Below are positions 1-9,126 of a stretch of 64,000 bases of DNA, one piece after another (within the stretch, counting starts at the first letter, position 1; each line of letters opens with the position of its first letter). Position numbers and translations under genes: made by a program. The notes beneath the pieces were generated by a model. It ran no database searches. It was not told the origin of the DNA and worked only from the letters and a program-made list of their open reading frames with translations. Source of the DNA: Candidatus Eiseniibacteriota bacterium (GTDB lineage: Bacteria > Eisenbacteria > RBG-16-71-46 > CAIMUX01); assembly GCA_020633975.1 (NCBI GenBank), contig JACKCR010000006.1:124001-188000 (forward strand). The letters run 5' to 3'.

Positions 1-3000
1 AGCCAAGTCCACGCGGTCCAGTGCCTCCCGGTCGCGTTCGAGGGAGGCGAGCTCTGCGGTTCGTCTTGCTCCGAGCGTCTCCGCACGGGATGACTGCGTC
101 ACGGCGTTCGAGTCCGCCAGCGCGATTTCGGACTTCTCGAGAGACTCGAGCTCCCGGACCGCTTGCCCGAGCGCCGAACGCTCTTCGGCCAGCCGCGACT
201 CCAGCTCCTCACGAGAGGAAACTCCTGCGGAGCGGAGGATCCGTGGAGACGATTCGTCGAGAGTCGAGGTTCGAACGCTGAGGTCGCGGAAGGTCCGCAG
301 TTCCTTTCGCGCTCTCGCCGCCCACTCGTGCAGCGGTTCGTCGAGGGCCCGATCCAGCTCCGGTCCGCCGAGTGCGGGCCAGTCGATCGTGAGGGCGTTC
401 CAGAGCTCGGTCGCGACGTCGCGATCCTTCGTCGCTGTCTTCTCCGGCCCCATCGCCTCTAGTTGGGTCTGCGCCTTGGCCAGCTGGCGTTCGAGTTCCT
501 CGCATTCCTCTTGCTGCGCGAGAAGCCACTTCGGGTCCGTCTCGAGAGTGAACGGACGGAACCGCTCGCTCAGCTCCTCGATCTCTTCGCGGTCGTTCGG
601 AAGCGTCCCTGCCTGCTCCAGTCGGACCCGCGCTTCTCTCAGCTCACGCTGCGCATCGGAGCGTGCGGTCTCTGCGTCTTGGAACGCTTCCCAGTCCACG
701 TCGTCCAGACGAGTGAGCCAAGACAGAAGGTCGTCGAGCGAAGGGTTGTCTTCCGGGGACGGACCTCCCGGCAGAAGGAGCAGCGACTCGAGGATCTCGT
801 TCGTTTCGGAGACCGGCGTGGTCAGCCAATCGTCGTCGTCGCTCGTGCCGAGTCGATCTTCCAGGATCTCCGCGCGCTCTTCTTCCAGTGCTTCGATCTG
901 TTCGTCGAGCAACTTCCATCGCTCGTCCATCCGGGCCAGTTCGTTAGCGGTCGTGTCCGCGAACTCGCCGAGTTCTTCCCGCAGCTCCGCGAGTCTGGCC
1001 TCGAGGTCCGCCTGACGCTTGAGCGCGAGTGCGAGCTGCGTCTCGGCCTCTTCCAGTGCGATCCGAAGCTGCCGCGGTGCGTCCAGCTCCTCCTCGGTCG
1101 GCGCATTGACCAGCTCGGACCGGGTTTCTTCGAGATGCCGGCGCAGTCTGGCTCCGGGTGCGATCGCCTCATCGGCCAAAGCCCCACTCTCCGGGCCGGA
1201 CGACTTCCTCTGAGTTCCGTGCGTCCCGGTCTTTCGCGCTGTGCCCTTCGATTCCGTCTTCTTCGATCCCGATGCCTTCGATCGAGATGACTTCGACCCC
1301 GATGCCTTCGCTTTCCGTGACTTCGACGTGCTTACTCCGCCGAACCGTGCCAACACGAGGAATGCGACGCCCGCGACGGCGAGACCGAGGCCGACTGCGT
1401 TCTGGATTGCCCAACCGAGCCCGTAGAGGAGCACCATCGCGACGGCGGCGCCGAGCGCGAGGGAGAGCGCTGGGATCGCTCCGGGAGGCGCCGGAGGGCC
1501 GCTCGGAGTCTGGGCGGAGGCCGATTCGAACGCTGGCTCGTCCTCTAGGTTCTCTGAGTCGTCGTGATCGTCGTGGTCGTCGAAGTCGTCTCCGAGATCG
1601 TTGTTCGCGGAACTAGAGTGCGGATCCACGTCAGCGTCGGACTCGGAACCACCCAGGGCGTGGACGTCGAAGTCGCCACTTCCGGCGCTTCGGGCGGACT
1701 TCGTCGCTGCGCTCGGGCCGCCCGCACTCCCCGCGGCTCCGGGTTCGGAGTCGGTACCAGCTTCGCGGGTGCTGCCCGAGGCGTCGTCTGGGGAACTCCC
1801 ATCTGCAGTCCGTCCCTGGAGACGCTCTTCGGCTTGGTCGAGGAGGTCCTTGGCTAGTACGACCGCGGCGCGCTTCTCTCGAACGCCGGTCTCCGATTCC
1901 TTCCGCTCCGTCTCGAGGTCGAGGCTCTCTTGGAGCAGCGCCATCCGGCCCTGGTCCTCGAGGTATTCGCGCTCCGCCGTCTGCTTCCGTAGCCCCGTGA
2001 GCTTCGTCTCGATCTTCGTCACGCGGTCATACGCTTCCAGAATGCCGTCGGCGTGGCTCTGAGCGGTGGCGACGGACACGTTGTCGAGCGACGACGTGGC
2101 TTCGAGATCCCGTTCGCGGCGGAGGACTTCACCCTGCAGCTTCTTCAGTGCGGTCTCTGCACGGTCCGCGCGTGCGACGGCTTCCCGAAGGCGGTTGCGC
2201 ACGTCGATCCAATCACGTCGTCCTCGGAAGTCCGAGAACTCGTTCGAGAGCCGGCCCTCGAGCTCGGAGATCCGTTCGTCGAGCGCCTTCCGCTTCTGCT
2301 GGTGCGCGTCTTCCTTGGCCGCAGCTGCCGCCTGGTCCCGGTCCGCGCGCTCGAGAGCTTCGAGCCGCTCTGCTGCGTCCTCCGGCGCTGTCTCGTAGAT
2401 CTTGCTGAGGGCGTCGTCGCGTCCGGACAGCTCGTCCCGATCCCGAGCAAGTGCGTCGAGTTCGGCAACAGAGCCTTCGAGGCGCCGGACCGTTTCGGTC
2501 CGCTTCGTCCGCTCGTTCTGGAGCTCCGTCCAGCGGGAGAGCGCATCCAGGCGACGTGTGCGTTCCTCGATCTGCGCACGCAACTCCGCAGCCTCTTCTT
2601 CGATCTCCCGGACGCCCTCACCCTCGGAGTGGATCCGCTCGAGGTGCTTCCGCCCCAGTTCCAGGTCGAGCCGTGCGCGGGCGAGCTCCGTCTGGAGCGC
2701 CTCGAGCTTTCCGTCCTCTCGCTGGTTCGTCGGACGCGAGTTTCCCGGGCGCACGAGCCCGAGTTCTCCGGTGTTCTTGGTCAGCGTCTTGATCTCACCG
2801 AAGAGGTGAGAGAGGACGTCGTCCGTCTTGACGAATCGACTTCCGGAGATGAGATGCTGGAGCTCTGATTCGATCTGCGCCTCGCCCACGAACGGCTGGG
2901 TGAGACAGAATGTCTGAAGGAAGGTCTCGAGCGTTCCGACGCCGATCGTCTCCTTGAGTCGCATTGGGAAGACCGTGCCCGCGGAGGAACGACCACTCGG

Positions 3001-3357
3001 GTTGTGCTCGCCGTGGAAGAGTTCCTTCACGCCGCCGTCGGTCGACTCTTCGGTGAGACACACCTTGTGGCGATCGAAGTCACGGCGAAGGCGATAGACC
3101 TTGTCGTCGCGCTCCCACACGAGTTCGCCCCAGAACTCCTCCGGGCGCGAGAAGGAACGGAACCGTGCAGTTCCGATCTTCGACGGGTCCGAGTTCTGCG
3201 GAAGGCCAAACCAGACCGCGGCGACGCCCCAGAGGAACGTGCTCTTGCCCGTCTCGTTTGCTCCCCAGAAGACGGCCGGTCCCTCCGGAATGAGGAAGCG
3301 AGTCGGGTGTTCGTAGACCCCGAAGCCTGCGAGGGTGAGCTCTCGGATGCGTAGCAC
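1..3357 (-). CDS. YhaN/SbcC-like AAA ATPase with central membrane hairpin (partial)
   Basis: The reading frame is open from a GTG at 3357 to the left edge (1119 codons), so the C-terminal half with Walker B and the ABC signature is missing. GTG is preceded by GAGGAG seven bases upstream. The N-terminus carries a Walker A, GANETGKS (residues 32-39), as in Rad50/SbcC/YhaN. Long charged heptad-rich coiled coil follows. An acidic Asp/His linker (about residues 580-600) leads to a Pro-rich stretch and two closely spaced hydrophobic helices (about 627-675), then Lys/Ser-rich sequence and more coiled coil. YhaN-type proteins are known for a central membrane hairpin, whereas SbcC has a zinc hook there, so YhaN is the better name. 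It sits 17 bp after the SbcD-like gene, so the two should form an ATPase-nuclease complex for DNA end processing, here tethered to the membrane (inference). Confidence 0.85.
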   Translation of the reverse strand, partial: MLRIRELTLAGFGVYEHPTRFLIPEGPAVFWGANETGKSTFLWGVAAVWFGLPQNSDPSKIGTARFRSFSRPEEFWGELVWERDDKVYRLRRDFDRHKVCLTEESTDGGVKELFHGEHNPSGRSSAGTVFPMRLKETIGVGTLETFLQTFCLTQPFVGEAQIESELQHLISGSRFVKTDDVLSHLFGEIKTLTKNTGELGLVRPGNSRPTNQREDGKLEALQTELARARLDLELGRKHLERIHSEGEGVREIEEEAAELRAQIEERTRRLDALSRWTELQNERTKRTETVRRLEGSVAELDALARDRDELSGRDDALSKIYETAPEDAAERLEALERADRDQAAAAAKEDAHQQKRKALDERISELEGRLSNEFSDFRGRRDWIDVRNRLREAVARADRAETALKKLQGEVLRRERDLEATSSLDNVSVATAQSHADGILEAYDRVTKIETKLTGLRKQTAEREYLEDQGRMALLQESLDLETERKESETGVREKRAAVVLAKDLLDQAEERLQGRTADGSSPDDASGSTREAGTDSEPGAAGSAGGPSAATKSARSAGSGDFDVHALGGSESDADVDPHSSSANNDLGDDFDDHDDHDDSENLEDEPAFESASAQTPSGPPAPPGAIPALSLALGAAVAMVLLYGLGWAIQNAVGLGLAVAGVAFLVLARFGGVSTSKSRKAKASGSKSSRSKASGSKKTESKGTARKTGTHGTQRKSSGPESGALADEAIAPGARLRRHLEETRSELVNAPTEEELDAPRQLRIALEEAETQLALALKRQADLEARLAELREELGEFADTTANELARMDERWKLLDEQIEALEEERAEILEDRLGTSDDDDWLTTPVSETNEILESLLLLPGGPSPEDNPSLDDLLSWLTRLDDVDWEAFQDAETARSDAQRELREARVRLEQAGTLPNDREEIEELSERFRPFTLETDPKWLLAQQEECEELERQLAKAQTQLEAMGPEKTATKDRDVATELWNALTIDWPALGGPELDRALDEPLHEWAARARKELRTFRDLSVRTSTLDESSPRILRSAGVSSREELESRLAEERSALGQAVRELESLEKSEIALADSNAVTQSSRAETLGARRTAELASLERDREALDRVDLA

Positions 3358-3374
3358 GGCGATTCTCCTCGTCT

Positions 3375-4520
3375 TCAGCGTGAGCGTTCGGAGCGTCCGC
3401 TCCCGAATGCGGCCAGCCCTTCGCGAAGCGCCATCTCGGCGACGCGTCTCTCTCGCTCGTTGTCGAGTTGCTCGATCCGTTCGAGTGCGATCCGTACGAA
3501 CCGTCCACGCACCGTCGGCTCGTCACGAAGCACGTCCAGCTGGGGCAGCTGCCCGTCGTCGTCTCCCGGTAGCGAGACGTCGAGGTGGTAGAAACGATCG
3601 GACCATCGGGCGCGGAACGCATCCGGATCGAGTGCGAATCCAGGGATGCCGCGAAGGGCCAGTCTCACGATCGCGTCCGCGCGACCTTCGGAGATCCGTT
3701 CGATCCGGGCGTCCAGATCCTGGAGTGTTGCGCAGGCGGAGAGCGGAACCTCGTGCGTCTCGATCGCGCGTGACGAGATCGGCTCCCGATGGAGAATCGG
3801 CCCACGGTTCGTGAACTCGACCTCGAGAAGGGGCGCACCGCCAGGGTCCCGGAACCCCGCGCCTTCGATCCGGCCCGGGTAGACCGCCTGCCCCTTCTTG
3901 CCGAGCGATCGCTCGGAAGGCGAGTGGAGGTGTCCCAGCGCTACGTAGTCGAGCCCACGCTTCTGGAGGCTCTGACTCGAGAGCGGGATCGACCGGTCGT
4001 TCGACTGGAGGTCGAGGGAGCCGTGGAGCACTGCGACCTTGAAGTGATCGTTCTTGGCCACGGTGAACTGGTCGAACGGCGGCCGGCTCGCGCCGGCCAC
4101 GTAGGCCATCGCGTAGAGGTCGATCACCGTATCCCCGAGCGTCCAGGTGGCAACCTGCTCCGGCTGAGGACAGGTCACGAGTGTGCCTGGCCAGCGGTCG
4201 CGGAAGGTGCGGTAGACGCAGGTGGGATAGCTGTACTCGTCGTGGTTGCCTGGAACGGTGAGGAGCTCGACCCCGTTCCCGACGAGCTTTCCGAGCGAAG
4301 CGAGCACCTTCTCGACGAGCGACGGGCTCGGTGCGTAGTGCTCGAACAGGTCTCCGGCGATGACCACGCCGCCGACCCGGGACTTGCTCATGAGAACTTT
4401 GTCGACGATCCGTCCGAGAAGGCCGTCGGCCTCTCGCCGGCGCTCCGACGCTCGTTCCCCCAAGTAATCGTGCGGATCGCCGAGATGAAGGTCCGCTAGG
4501 TGCAGGATCCGGTCGCGCAT
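3375..4520 (-). CDS. SbcD/Mre11-like (YhaO-type) DNA exonuclease
   Basis: This is a 381-residue metallophosphoesterase of the Mre11/SbcD family. Metal-binding motifs are in the expected order: DLH (residues 10-12), GDLFEH (56-61), GNHDE (91-95), a lone His in LHGS (166) and GHLH (196-199). The C-terminal half resembles the capping and partner-binding region. I chose ATG 4520 because AGAGGA lies just upstream and the first phosphoesterase strand begins at residue 5; an in-frame ATG at 4541 would add seven residues. The stop is 17 bp from the GTG of the AAA ATPase, so the two are co-transcribed. The family removes blocked or hairpin DNA ends with its ATPase partner. A function in recombination repair or anti-phage defence is inferred. 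Confidence 0.9.
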   Translation of the reverse strand: MRDRILHLADLHLGDPHDYLGERASERRREADGLLGRIVDKVLMSKSRVGGVVIAGDLFEHYAPSPSLVEKVLASLGKLVGNGVELLTVPGNHDEYSYPTCVYRTFRDRWPGTLVTCPQPEQVATWTLGDTVIDLYAMAYVAGASRPPFDQFTVAKNDHFKVAVLHGSLDLQSNDRSIPLSSQSLQKRGLDYVALGHLHSPSERSLGKKGQAVYPGRIEGAGFRDPGGAPLLEVEFTNRGPILHREPISSRAIETHEVPLSACATLQDLDARIERISEGRADAIVRLALRGIPGFALDPDAFRARWSDRFYHLDVSLPGDDDGQLPQLDVLRDEPTVRGRFVRIALERIEQLDNERERRVAEMALREGLAAFGSGRSERSR

Positions 4521-4872
4521 GTCGTCCTCTCTCGTGCCCATCAACCGTCGACACGGTTCCGAGATTGGCCTGTAGACCCAGCCGCATTCCCGAAGCACGC
4601 CTTTCCGTGAGGGCTCCTGAGCGAGTCCTCTAGCTGCTGCCTCTGGGTGTCACGAGCCCCCAGCCCGGACGAAAAGGGTCCCTGGTAGGTTTTCGGGCAA
4701 TCTCCTGGGGGCATTAAGCCGTGGATCGAAGAATGGTACGGAGAGGCCGGGCCAAGCGGCTAAGCGACCGGTGGGAAGAGGCTTGCGCCGATTGCGACTT
4801 ACAAATGCGGGATACCGTAAGCGGCACCCTCTCAGCTGCTTGGCGGGTCTGTGCCATTTGTCGATCCACAAG
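4521..4872. other. 352-bp intergenic region with a long inverted repeat
   Basis: No convincing gene is seen. The arms 4751-4764 and 4831-4844 can pair as RNA: 11 bp including one G-U wobble, one A-C mismatch, then 2 bp, enclosing about 66 nt. The interior contains GC-rich segments but no fold I recognise. The first arm resembles a tRNA D-arm (GCCAAGCGGCTAAG), but no T-arm or acceptor closure is present. The region lies downstream of the TPR/TonB gene and upstream of the sbcD-like gene on the minus strand, so it may hold a terminator or leader for either. Confidence 0.4.
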
Positions 4873-6444
4873 CTACTGTTTGCGGAAGCGGAAGGGGATG
4901 ACCACGCTGGCTTCGACAGGGGCTCCAGCCCGTTGGGCAGGAGAGAATTTCCACTTCATGACAGCGTCCATGGCCGCATCTGCGAGCGACGGATCCGCTG
5001 TCGATGACTCCACCTCTGCTTCGAGCACATCGCCGTCCGTACTCACGAGGACTCGGATCCGGACGTCCCCTTCCAGTCCCCGCTCCTTCGCTGCCCGCGG
5101 GTAGGCGGCTTCCACAGTCTGGATCGGTTCGGGGGCGAGGTCGAAGTCTGGGAGGGCGCCCACGGGGCCGGGCTGCTTGGAGATGTCCTCCAGGGCGGTG
5201 GCGGCACTGCTGAAGTCCCAGTCACCGAGCACGGAGCGGATGAGCGGGGTGGTGGCGTCGGGGCCGCTCGCTCCGTTCAGGACTTCCTTGGCCGACGGAT
5301 CGTCGTCGACGTTGGCCAAGACGTCAGCGAGCGGACCAACCTCTCCCTCCACCGCGTACTTGAGCGTGGAGCGCCAGGCGAGGACGAACGGCTTCGCCAC
5401 CGTGGGGTCGAGGGCCGCGCCGCGACGGAAGAGATTCACGGCTTCGGGCGTCAGTCCCTCGAGCATCCGGATGTGGGCGAGGCCGAGGTAGGAGAGGGCG
5501 TCGTCGGCGCCCGAGGTCGTGGCGCCGATGAAAGCGTCACGTGCTTGCGCGGCCGCGCCGGCACCGAGGAGTGCGAAACCGAGGTTGCGCTTCACTTCTG
5601 CGTTCCACGGAGCGGTACGGACCGTTCGGGCCCCGCCCTGCAGGGTCCGGAGCGCATCTTCGAGTCGACCGGAGCGGCCGTAGTACGAGGCGAGTTCCAT
5701 GAAGGCTGGTCCGTAGCCGGGTTCGACTGCGTTCGATTGCCTCCAGTAGTTCACTGCCGTCTCTTCCTCGCCCTTCCGAAGATGGAGAGCTGCGAGGTTC
5801 GAGTAGAGCGCGGCCGAGTCCGGGTTCTTGGAGAGCGCACGTTCCATGAGTGACTGGGCGTCGTCCATCCGGTCCATTTCCGTCAGGACCACCGCCATGT
5901 TCGTGAATCCGTCGGGAGAGGTCGGGTCCGTTTCTGCCATCTGCCGGAACGCCTCGAGAGCCTTGGGATACGCGGCCTCGTCACCTCCTCGCGCTTGCCG
6001 GAGGTAGAGTCGCCCCAGCGCATTTCTGGAGTCGGTCCGCTTGGGCTGCACTTCGATGGCGCGCTCGTAGTAGCGCTCCGCGCGACGGTCGTCGCCGAGC
6101 CGTTCGTAGGCACGTCCGTAGAGCAGGGCGGCGAGCCCGAAGTCCGATTGCGCTCGGAGGGCGTCTTCGAGGAGATCTCGGGCGTCGTTGTGCATCCCGA
6201 GGAAGATGGCCTCGTAGCCGTCGCAGAACTTCTCGGCGTACGCCTTGGGGCTGTTTGCCAGGACCTCGCGACACAGCTCACGGTTGTGCTCGAAGTCCCT
6301 GCTCCCTGCGATCTCCTGGATCCGCTCGATGTTGCTCTGGGCTGGTGACAGTGAGGCGAGACAGGTCAAGCCGAAGACCGGAACGAGTCCCCATAGGACC
6401 AAGCGATTGCACACACGGGGGAGTCCAGCGGATCGATCCGCCAT
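4873..6444 (-). CDS. Secreted TPR protein with TonB-type C-terminal domain
   Basis: This 523-residue protein begins with a Sec signal peptide (residues 1-36, ending near SPAQS). About eight tetratricopeptide repeats follow (roughly 70-330), with typical A/G/Y spacing. The C-terminal 90 residues (about 430-523) match the energy-transducing TonB C-terminal fold, with AYPRAAKERGLEGDV, a strand containing STDGDV and the MKWKFSPA ending. There is no Pro-rich TonB spacer and no N-terminal membrane anchor beyond the signal, so it is probably a periplasmic adaptor rather than a canonical ExbB/ExbD-coupled TonB. A good ribosome site (GGAAGGGA) precedes ATG 6444. It appears monocistronic; the stretch upstream carries tandem 11-bp repeats beside a TATATA box. 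Confidence 0.8.
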   Translation of the reverse strand: MADRSAGLPRVCNRLVLWGLVPVFGLTCLASLSPAQSNIERIQEIAGSRDFEHNRELCREVLANSPKAYAEKFCDGYEAIFLGMHNDARDLLEDALRAQSDFGLAALLYGRAYERLGDDRRAERYYERAIEVQPKRTDSRNALGRLYLRQARGGDEAAYPKALEAFRQMAETDPTSPDGFTNMAVVLTEMDRMDDAQSLMERALSKNPDSAALYSNLAALHLRKGEEETAVNYWRQSNAVEPGYGPAFMELASYYGRSGRLEDALRTLQGGARTVRTAPWNAEVKRNLGFALLGAGAAAQARDAFIGATTSGADDALSYLGLAHIRMLEGLTPEAVNLFRRGAALDPTVAKPFVLAWRSTLKYAVEGEVGPLADVLANVDDDPSAKEVLNGASGPDATTPLIRSVLGDWDFSSAATALEDISKQPGPVGALPDFDLAPEPIQTVEAAYPRAAKERGLEGDVRIRVLVSTDGDVLEAEVESSTADPSLADAAMDAVMKWKFSPAQRAGAPVEASVVIPFRFRKQ

Positions 6445-6538
6445 ATCGCATCCCTTCCTTCCTGAGGAGTCCCGACTGGAGGTGGATGGCTCCAGTGATT
6501 CGGTCTCCGCACCTGCCCCGGCATTCCCTTACCGCAAC

Positions 6539-6566
6539 TATATACCACGTCGCGGCCACGTCGCGG
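6539..6566 (-). promoter_or_regulatory. Candidate promoter/operator: TATATA with two 11-bp direct repeats
   Basis: On the minus strand two perfect tandem copies of CCGCGACGTGG (plus-strand 6556-6566 and 6545-6555) abut TATATA (6539-6544), about 95 bp before the start of the TPR/TonB gene. One-helical-turn spacing of identical half-sites next to a -10-like element suggests an operator or activator site. No clear -35 hexamer is visible. The function is inferred. Confidence 0.35.
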
Positions 6567-6626
6567 CTGCTTCGGGTCTCACCACTTCTTCGGGATGAGA
6601 TCGGGTGCCGGACGCGAAACCCTGAG

Positions 6627-6654
6627 GGAAAAACTTTCCGGACGGCGCGCCCGG
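6627..6654 (-). terminator. Probable intrinsic terminator after the cyclophilin gene
   Basis: Read on the minus strand, CCGGGC (6654-6649) pairs with GTCCGG (6643-6638) around a GCGCC loop (one G-T wobble). AAAG and then five T residues (6633-6629) follow. It lies 91 bp after the stop of the HEAT/cyclophilin gene. The stem is short, so confidence is moderate. Confidence 0.45.
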
Positions 6655-6744
6655 TCGTCTGCTCGCGAGTTTCGATGGGCCGGCAAACGCCGTGGCGGAA
6701 ACCCAAGGCCGATGGATCTCTGGACGAACCGAACCGCGGGGGCG

Positions 6745-9126
6745 TCAGTCCTCGACGACGCGGATGCTCTGGATTGCGTCTCCTTGAGCTACGAGATCGG
6801 CGACCTGTCGGTTCCGCACGATTTCGCCGAAGACCGTGTACCCGCCGTCCAAGTGGGGTTGTTCGGAGTGGGTGAAGAAGAACTGGCTGCCACCGGTGTC
6901 CTTCCCGGAGAGAGCCATTCCCATAGCGCCGCGTTCGTAGCGATGACGGTTCACTTCGCAGCGGATCTGGTGGGGCGGGCCTCCCCAACCGTCGCCTCGT
7001 GGGCATCCGTCCTGGAGGACGAAGTCGGGGACGACACGGTGCCACGCGCCGTTGTCGTAGAAGCCGTCGTTCGCGAGCTGGGTGAAGTTCCAACAGGTGA
7101 GGGGAGCGTCGCGCGTGAAGAGGCGCGCCTCGAACGAACCGGCGGCGGTCTCGAAGACCACGCGGTGATCGTCCTTCGACCACTCCAGAATCTCGGTGAG
7201 CTGCGCGAGGTCGAAGCGGGTCTCTACCGGGCCAGCTTCGCGAGGGGCGGTCTTCCCGGCCGCCTCGAGTGCCGCGACGGCGTCGCGCCTCACGAGGTAG
7301 TTCGGGTCGTTCGCCGAGCGGACGAGGATCTCCTCGAATCCGGGGATGTCCGCGCGGGACGCTGCAGTGCCGACGATGGCCTGACGCACGTCGGTCGCGA
7401 GTGGATCCTCGATCGACCGGGCGCGGATCGACTCCAGCAGCTCGGCGAACTCCGCGAGGGCGGCCGCTTCCTCCGGCGTCGCTTCGTCGTTGGCGCGCGC
7501 CGCGTCGGAGCCGGAGTCGGCGCCAGAGCTGGAGCCAGCGTCGGATTCGGAACTGCCGCCAGTGCTGGTGCCGGCGCCGGATTCGGCATCGCTGTTCGCG
7601 CCGGCGGTCGCAGCCTCGTCGGCTCGGGTGAACGCCTCGTCGATCGCTCCGAGCGACATGAGGACGACCATCGGGTCGTCTGCGTCCAAGAACTTCGTGA
7701 GCTCCGGCTCGAACTCGGCGCGGCGGGGCCATCCGTCCGCCTGTGCGTCCCGCCAGGCGAGGTACGGACCGACCGCGAGCTTCGCGACTCGTCCTTCCTG
7801 GCCAGCGAGCTCGAGGAGAAGAGGGCCGCGAAGGTCTTCCGGGACGAGGTCGGCGCAGTCGACGGTGGCGGCTCGAACGAACCACACGGGATCGGTCGCG
7901 AGCTTGTGGAGCGCACGGAGGAACCGGGCGCGATCACCCTTGCCGCCGCTCGTGTCGCTGTTGCCGTCCGTGTCGCTGTTGCCGTCCGTGTCGCTGTTGC
8001 CGCTCGCGTCTCTGTTGCCGTCCGCCGTACGTTCGCGGGCGGCGAGGGATCGGAGCGCGAGCTCCCTCAGGCGGGGGGCGGGGTTCTCGAGCTGCGAGTA
8101 GAGCTGCTCTGTGCCTTCGGGGCCGCCGATGTCGGCGAGCGCTTCGAGCAGTGTCGCAGTGACGTTGGGATTCGGGTCGTGGAGGAGTGGCTCGAGGGTC
8201 GCGATCGAAACGTCGCGACGGGTCGTGTCCGGCAGCTGTGCGCCGAGGGTTCGGATCGCCTCGACGCGGACGCGCCAGTCGTCATGACCGAGGAGTGACT
8301 TCATCCGCTCGGTGACTTCCGGCTCGGGGCGGGTGCGCAGGCCGCGGATCGCTTGGAGGACGACGCGGGGATCGGACGCGTCGGTCAGGACGAGCAACCG
8401 TTCCGCGATCTCGTCTCGTTGCGCGTCCGTGATGGCTTCATTCGACGGAACCGGAGTCCGTCCCGACGGGGGAGCACCCATCATCCGCATGAGACAGTAG
8501 ACGGCGCACCAGCGGACCTCGTCCTTCTTGTGTCGGGAGAACTGGAGGATCTCCTCGACGGGTGTGGCCCCGGGGATACGCCAGGCAGACAGGAGCGCGC
8601 GGGCTTGGACCGATTCGTCGCCGTCGTGGAGTGCGGCGAGACATGCTTCGGCCCCGCGGCCGAGCTTTCCGATTCCGTAGACCGCGAGTTCTCGCACTTC
8701 GGCGTCGGTCTCGAATCCGGAGAGCAGCAGCTCCTGGAGTGGGAAGCTCGCGGTGGAGTCCTCGATCTCGCCGAGCGCGAACGCTGCGTTCCTCCGGACG
8801 TCGGTGTCGGGATCCTGGAGAAGCGCTGCGAGCGGAGCGACGTCGGCAGCACGACCGATCCGCCCCAGGGCGAGCGCGGCGCGACCACGAGTGTCTGCGT
8901 CCGGTGCGGAGAGGAACTCCAGGAGGGCGGGGGCGGGATCGCGGGCGTCCTCGTACGAGAGGATCACCGCTTCTGTCTGGGTGTCGAGCGCAAGGGCCGT
9001 CGGGACCGACGGACCGATGGGAGCGAGTACGAAGATCGCCGCGAGTGCGACGAACGGAGTTCCGAGTCTCATCGGGGCCGAGAACCGCCCGATCCAGGTC
9101 TTCAGCGACGTCGTCCGGTGCGCCAT
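6745..9126 (-). CDS. Secreted HEAT-repeat protein with C-terminal cyclophilin domain
   Basis: This 793-residue protein has a signal peptide (about residues 1-47), then armadillo/HEAT-like repeats (for example RRNAAFALGEI and VRVEAIRTLGAQL) over about residues 60-560. Two low-complexity Ser/Asp/Gly/Asn linkers follow, one made of 18-bp tandem repeats. The last 170 residues are a cyclophilin-type peptidyl-prolyl isomerase, with WHRVVPDFVLQDG, GSQFFFTHSEQPHLDG and YTVFGEI. The active-site Arg (in HRVV) and the GSQFF segment are present. ATG 9126 is chosen because the signal peptide starts there; the frame stays open upstream to 9618, but that part lies inside the SemiSWEET gene. The start overlaps the SemiSWEET stop by 25 bp, implying coupled translation. 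It is likely a periplasmic folding factor with a protein-binding scaffold (inference). Confidence 0.87.
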   Translation of the reverse strand: MAHRTTSLKTWIGRFSAPMRLGTPFVALAAIFVLAPIGPSVPTALALDTQTEAVILSYEDARDPAPALLEFLSAPDADTRGRAALALGRIGRAADVAPLAALLQDPDTDVRRNAAFALGEIEDSTASFPLQELLLSGFETDAEVRELAVYGIGKLGRGAEACLAALHDGDESVQARALLSAWRIPGATPVEEILQFSRHKKDEVRWCAVYCLMRMMGAPPSGRTPVPSNEAITDAQRDEIAERLLVLTDASDPRVVLQAIRGLRTRPEPEVTERMKSLLGHDDWRVRVEAIRTLGAQLPDTTRRDVSIATLEPLLHDPNPNVTATLLEALADIGGPEGTEQLYSQLENPAPRLRELALRSLAARERTADGNRDASGNSDTDGNSDTDGNSDTSGGKGDRARFLRALHKLATDPVWFVRAATVDCADLVPEDLRGPLLLELAGQEGRVAKLAVGPYLAWRDAQADGWPRRAEFEPELTKFLDADDPMVVLMSLGAIDEAFTRADEAATAGANSDAESGAGTSTGGSSESDAGSSSGADSGSDAARANDEATPEEAAALAEFAELLESIRARSIEDPLATDVRQAIVGTAASRADIPGFEEILVRSANDPNYLVRRDAVAALEAAGKTAPREAGPVETRFDLAQLTEILEWSKDDHRVVFETAAGSFEARLFTRDAPLTCWNFTQLANDGFYDNGAWHRVVPDFVLQDGCPRGDGWGGPPHQIRCEVNRHRYERGAMGMALSGKDTGGSQFFFTHSEQPHLDGGYTVFGEIVRNRQVADLVAQGDAIQSIRVVED
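7952..8023 (-). repeat. Four tandem 18-bp units encoding a DGNSDT-type linker
   Basis: Units at 7952-7969 and 7970-7987 are identical; 7988-8005 and 8006-8023 differ by a few bases. They encode repeats of Asp-Gly-Asn-Ser-Asp-Thr in the HEAT/cyclophilin protein. A period of 18 bp preserves the frame, so copy number could vary without disrupting the gene. Confidence 0.85.

Noticed and set aside
4740-4850. tRNA-like D-arm sequence (GCCAAGCGGCTAAG)
   Set aside because: No GTTCRANNC T-arm and no acceptor-stem pairing could be found; the segment pairs with a downstream inverted repeat instead.
4800-4850. TPP-riboswitch-like CTGAGA on the minus strand
   Set aside because: The second conserved element (ACCTGAT) and the correct order of elements are missing.
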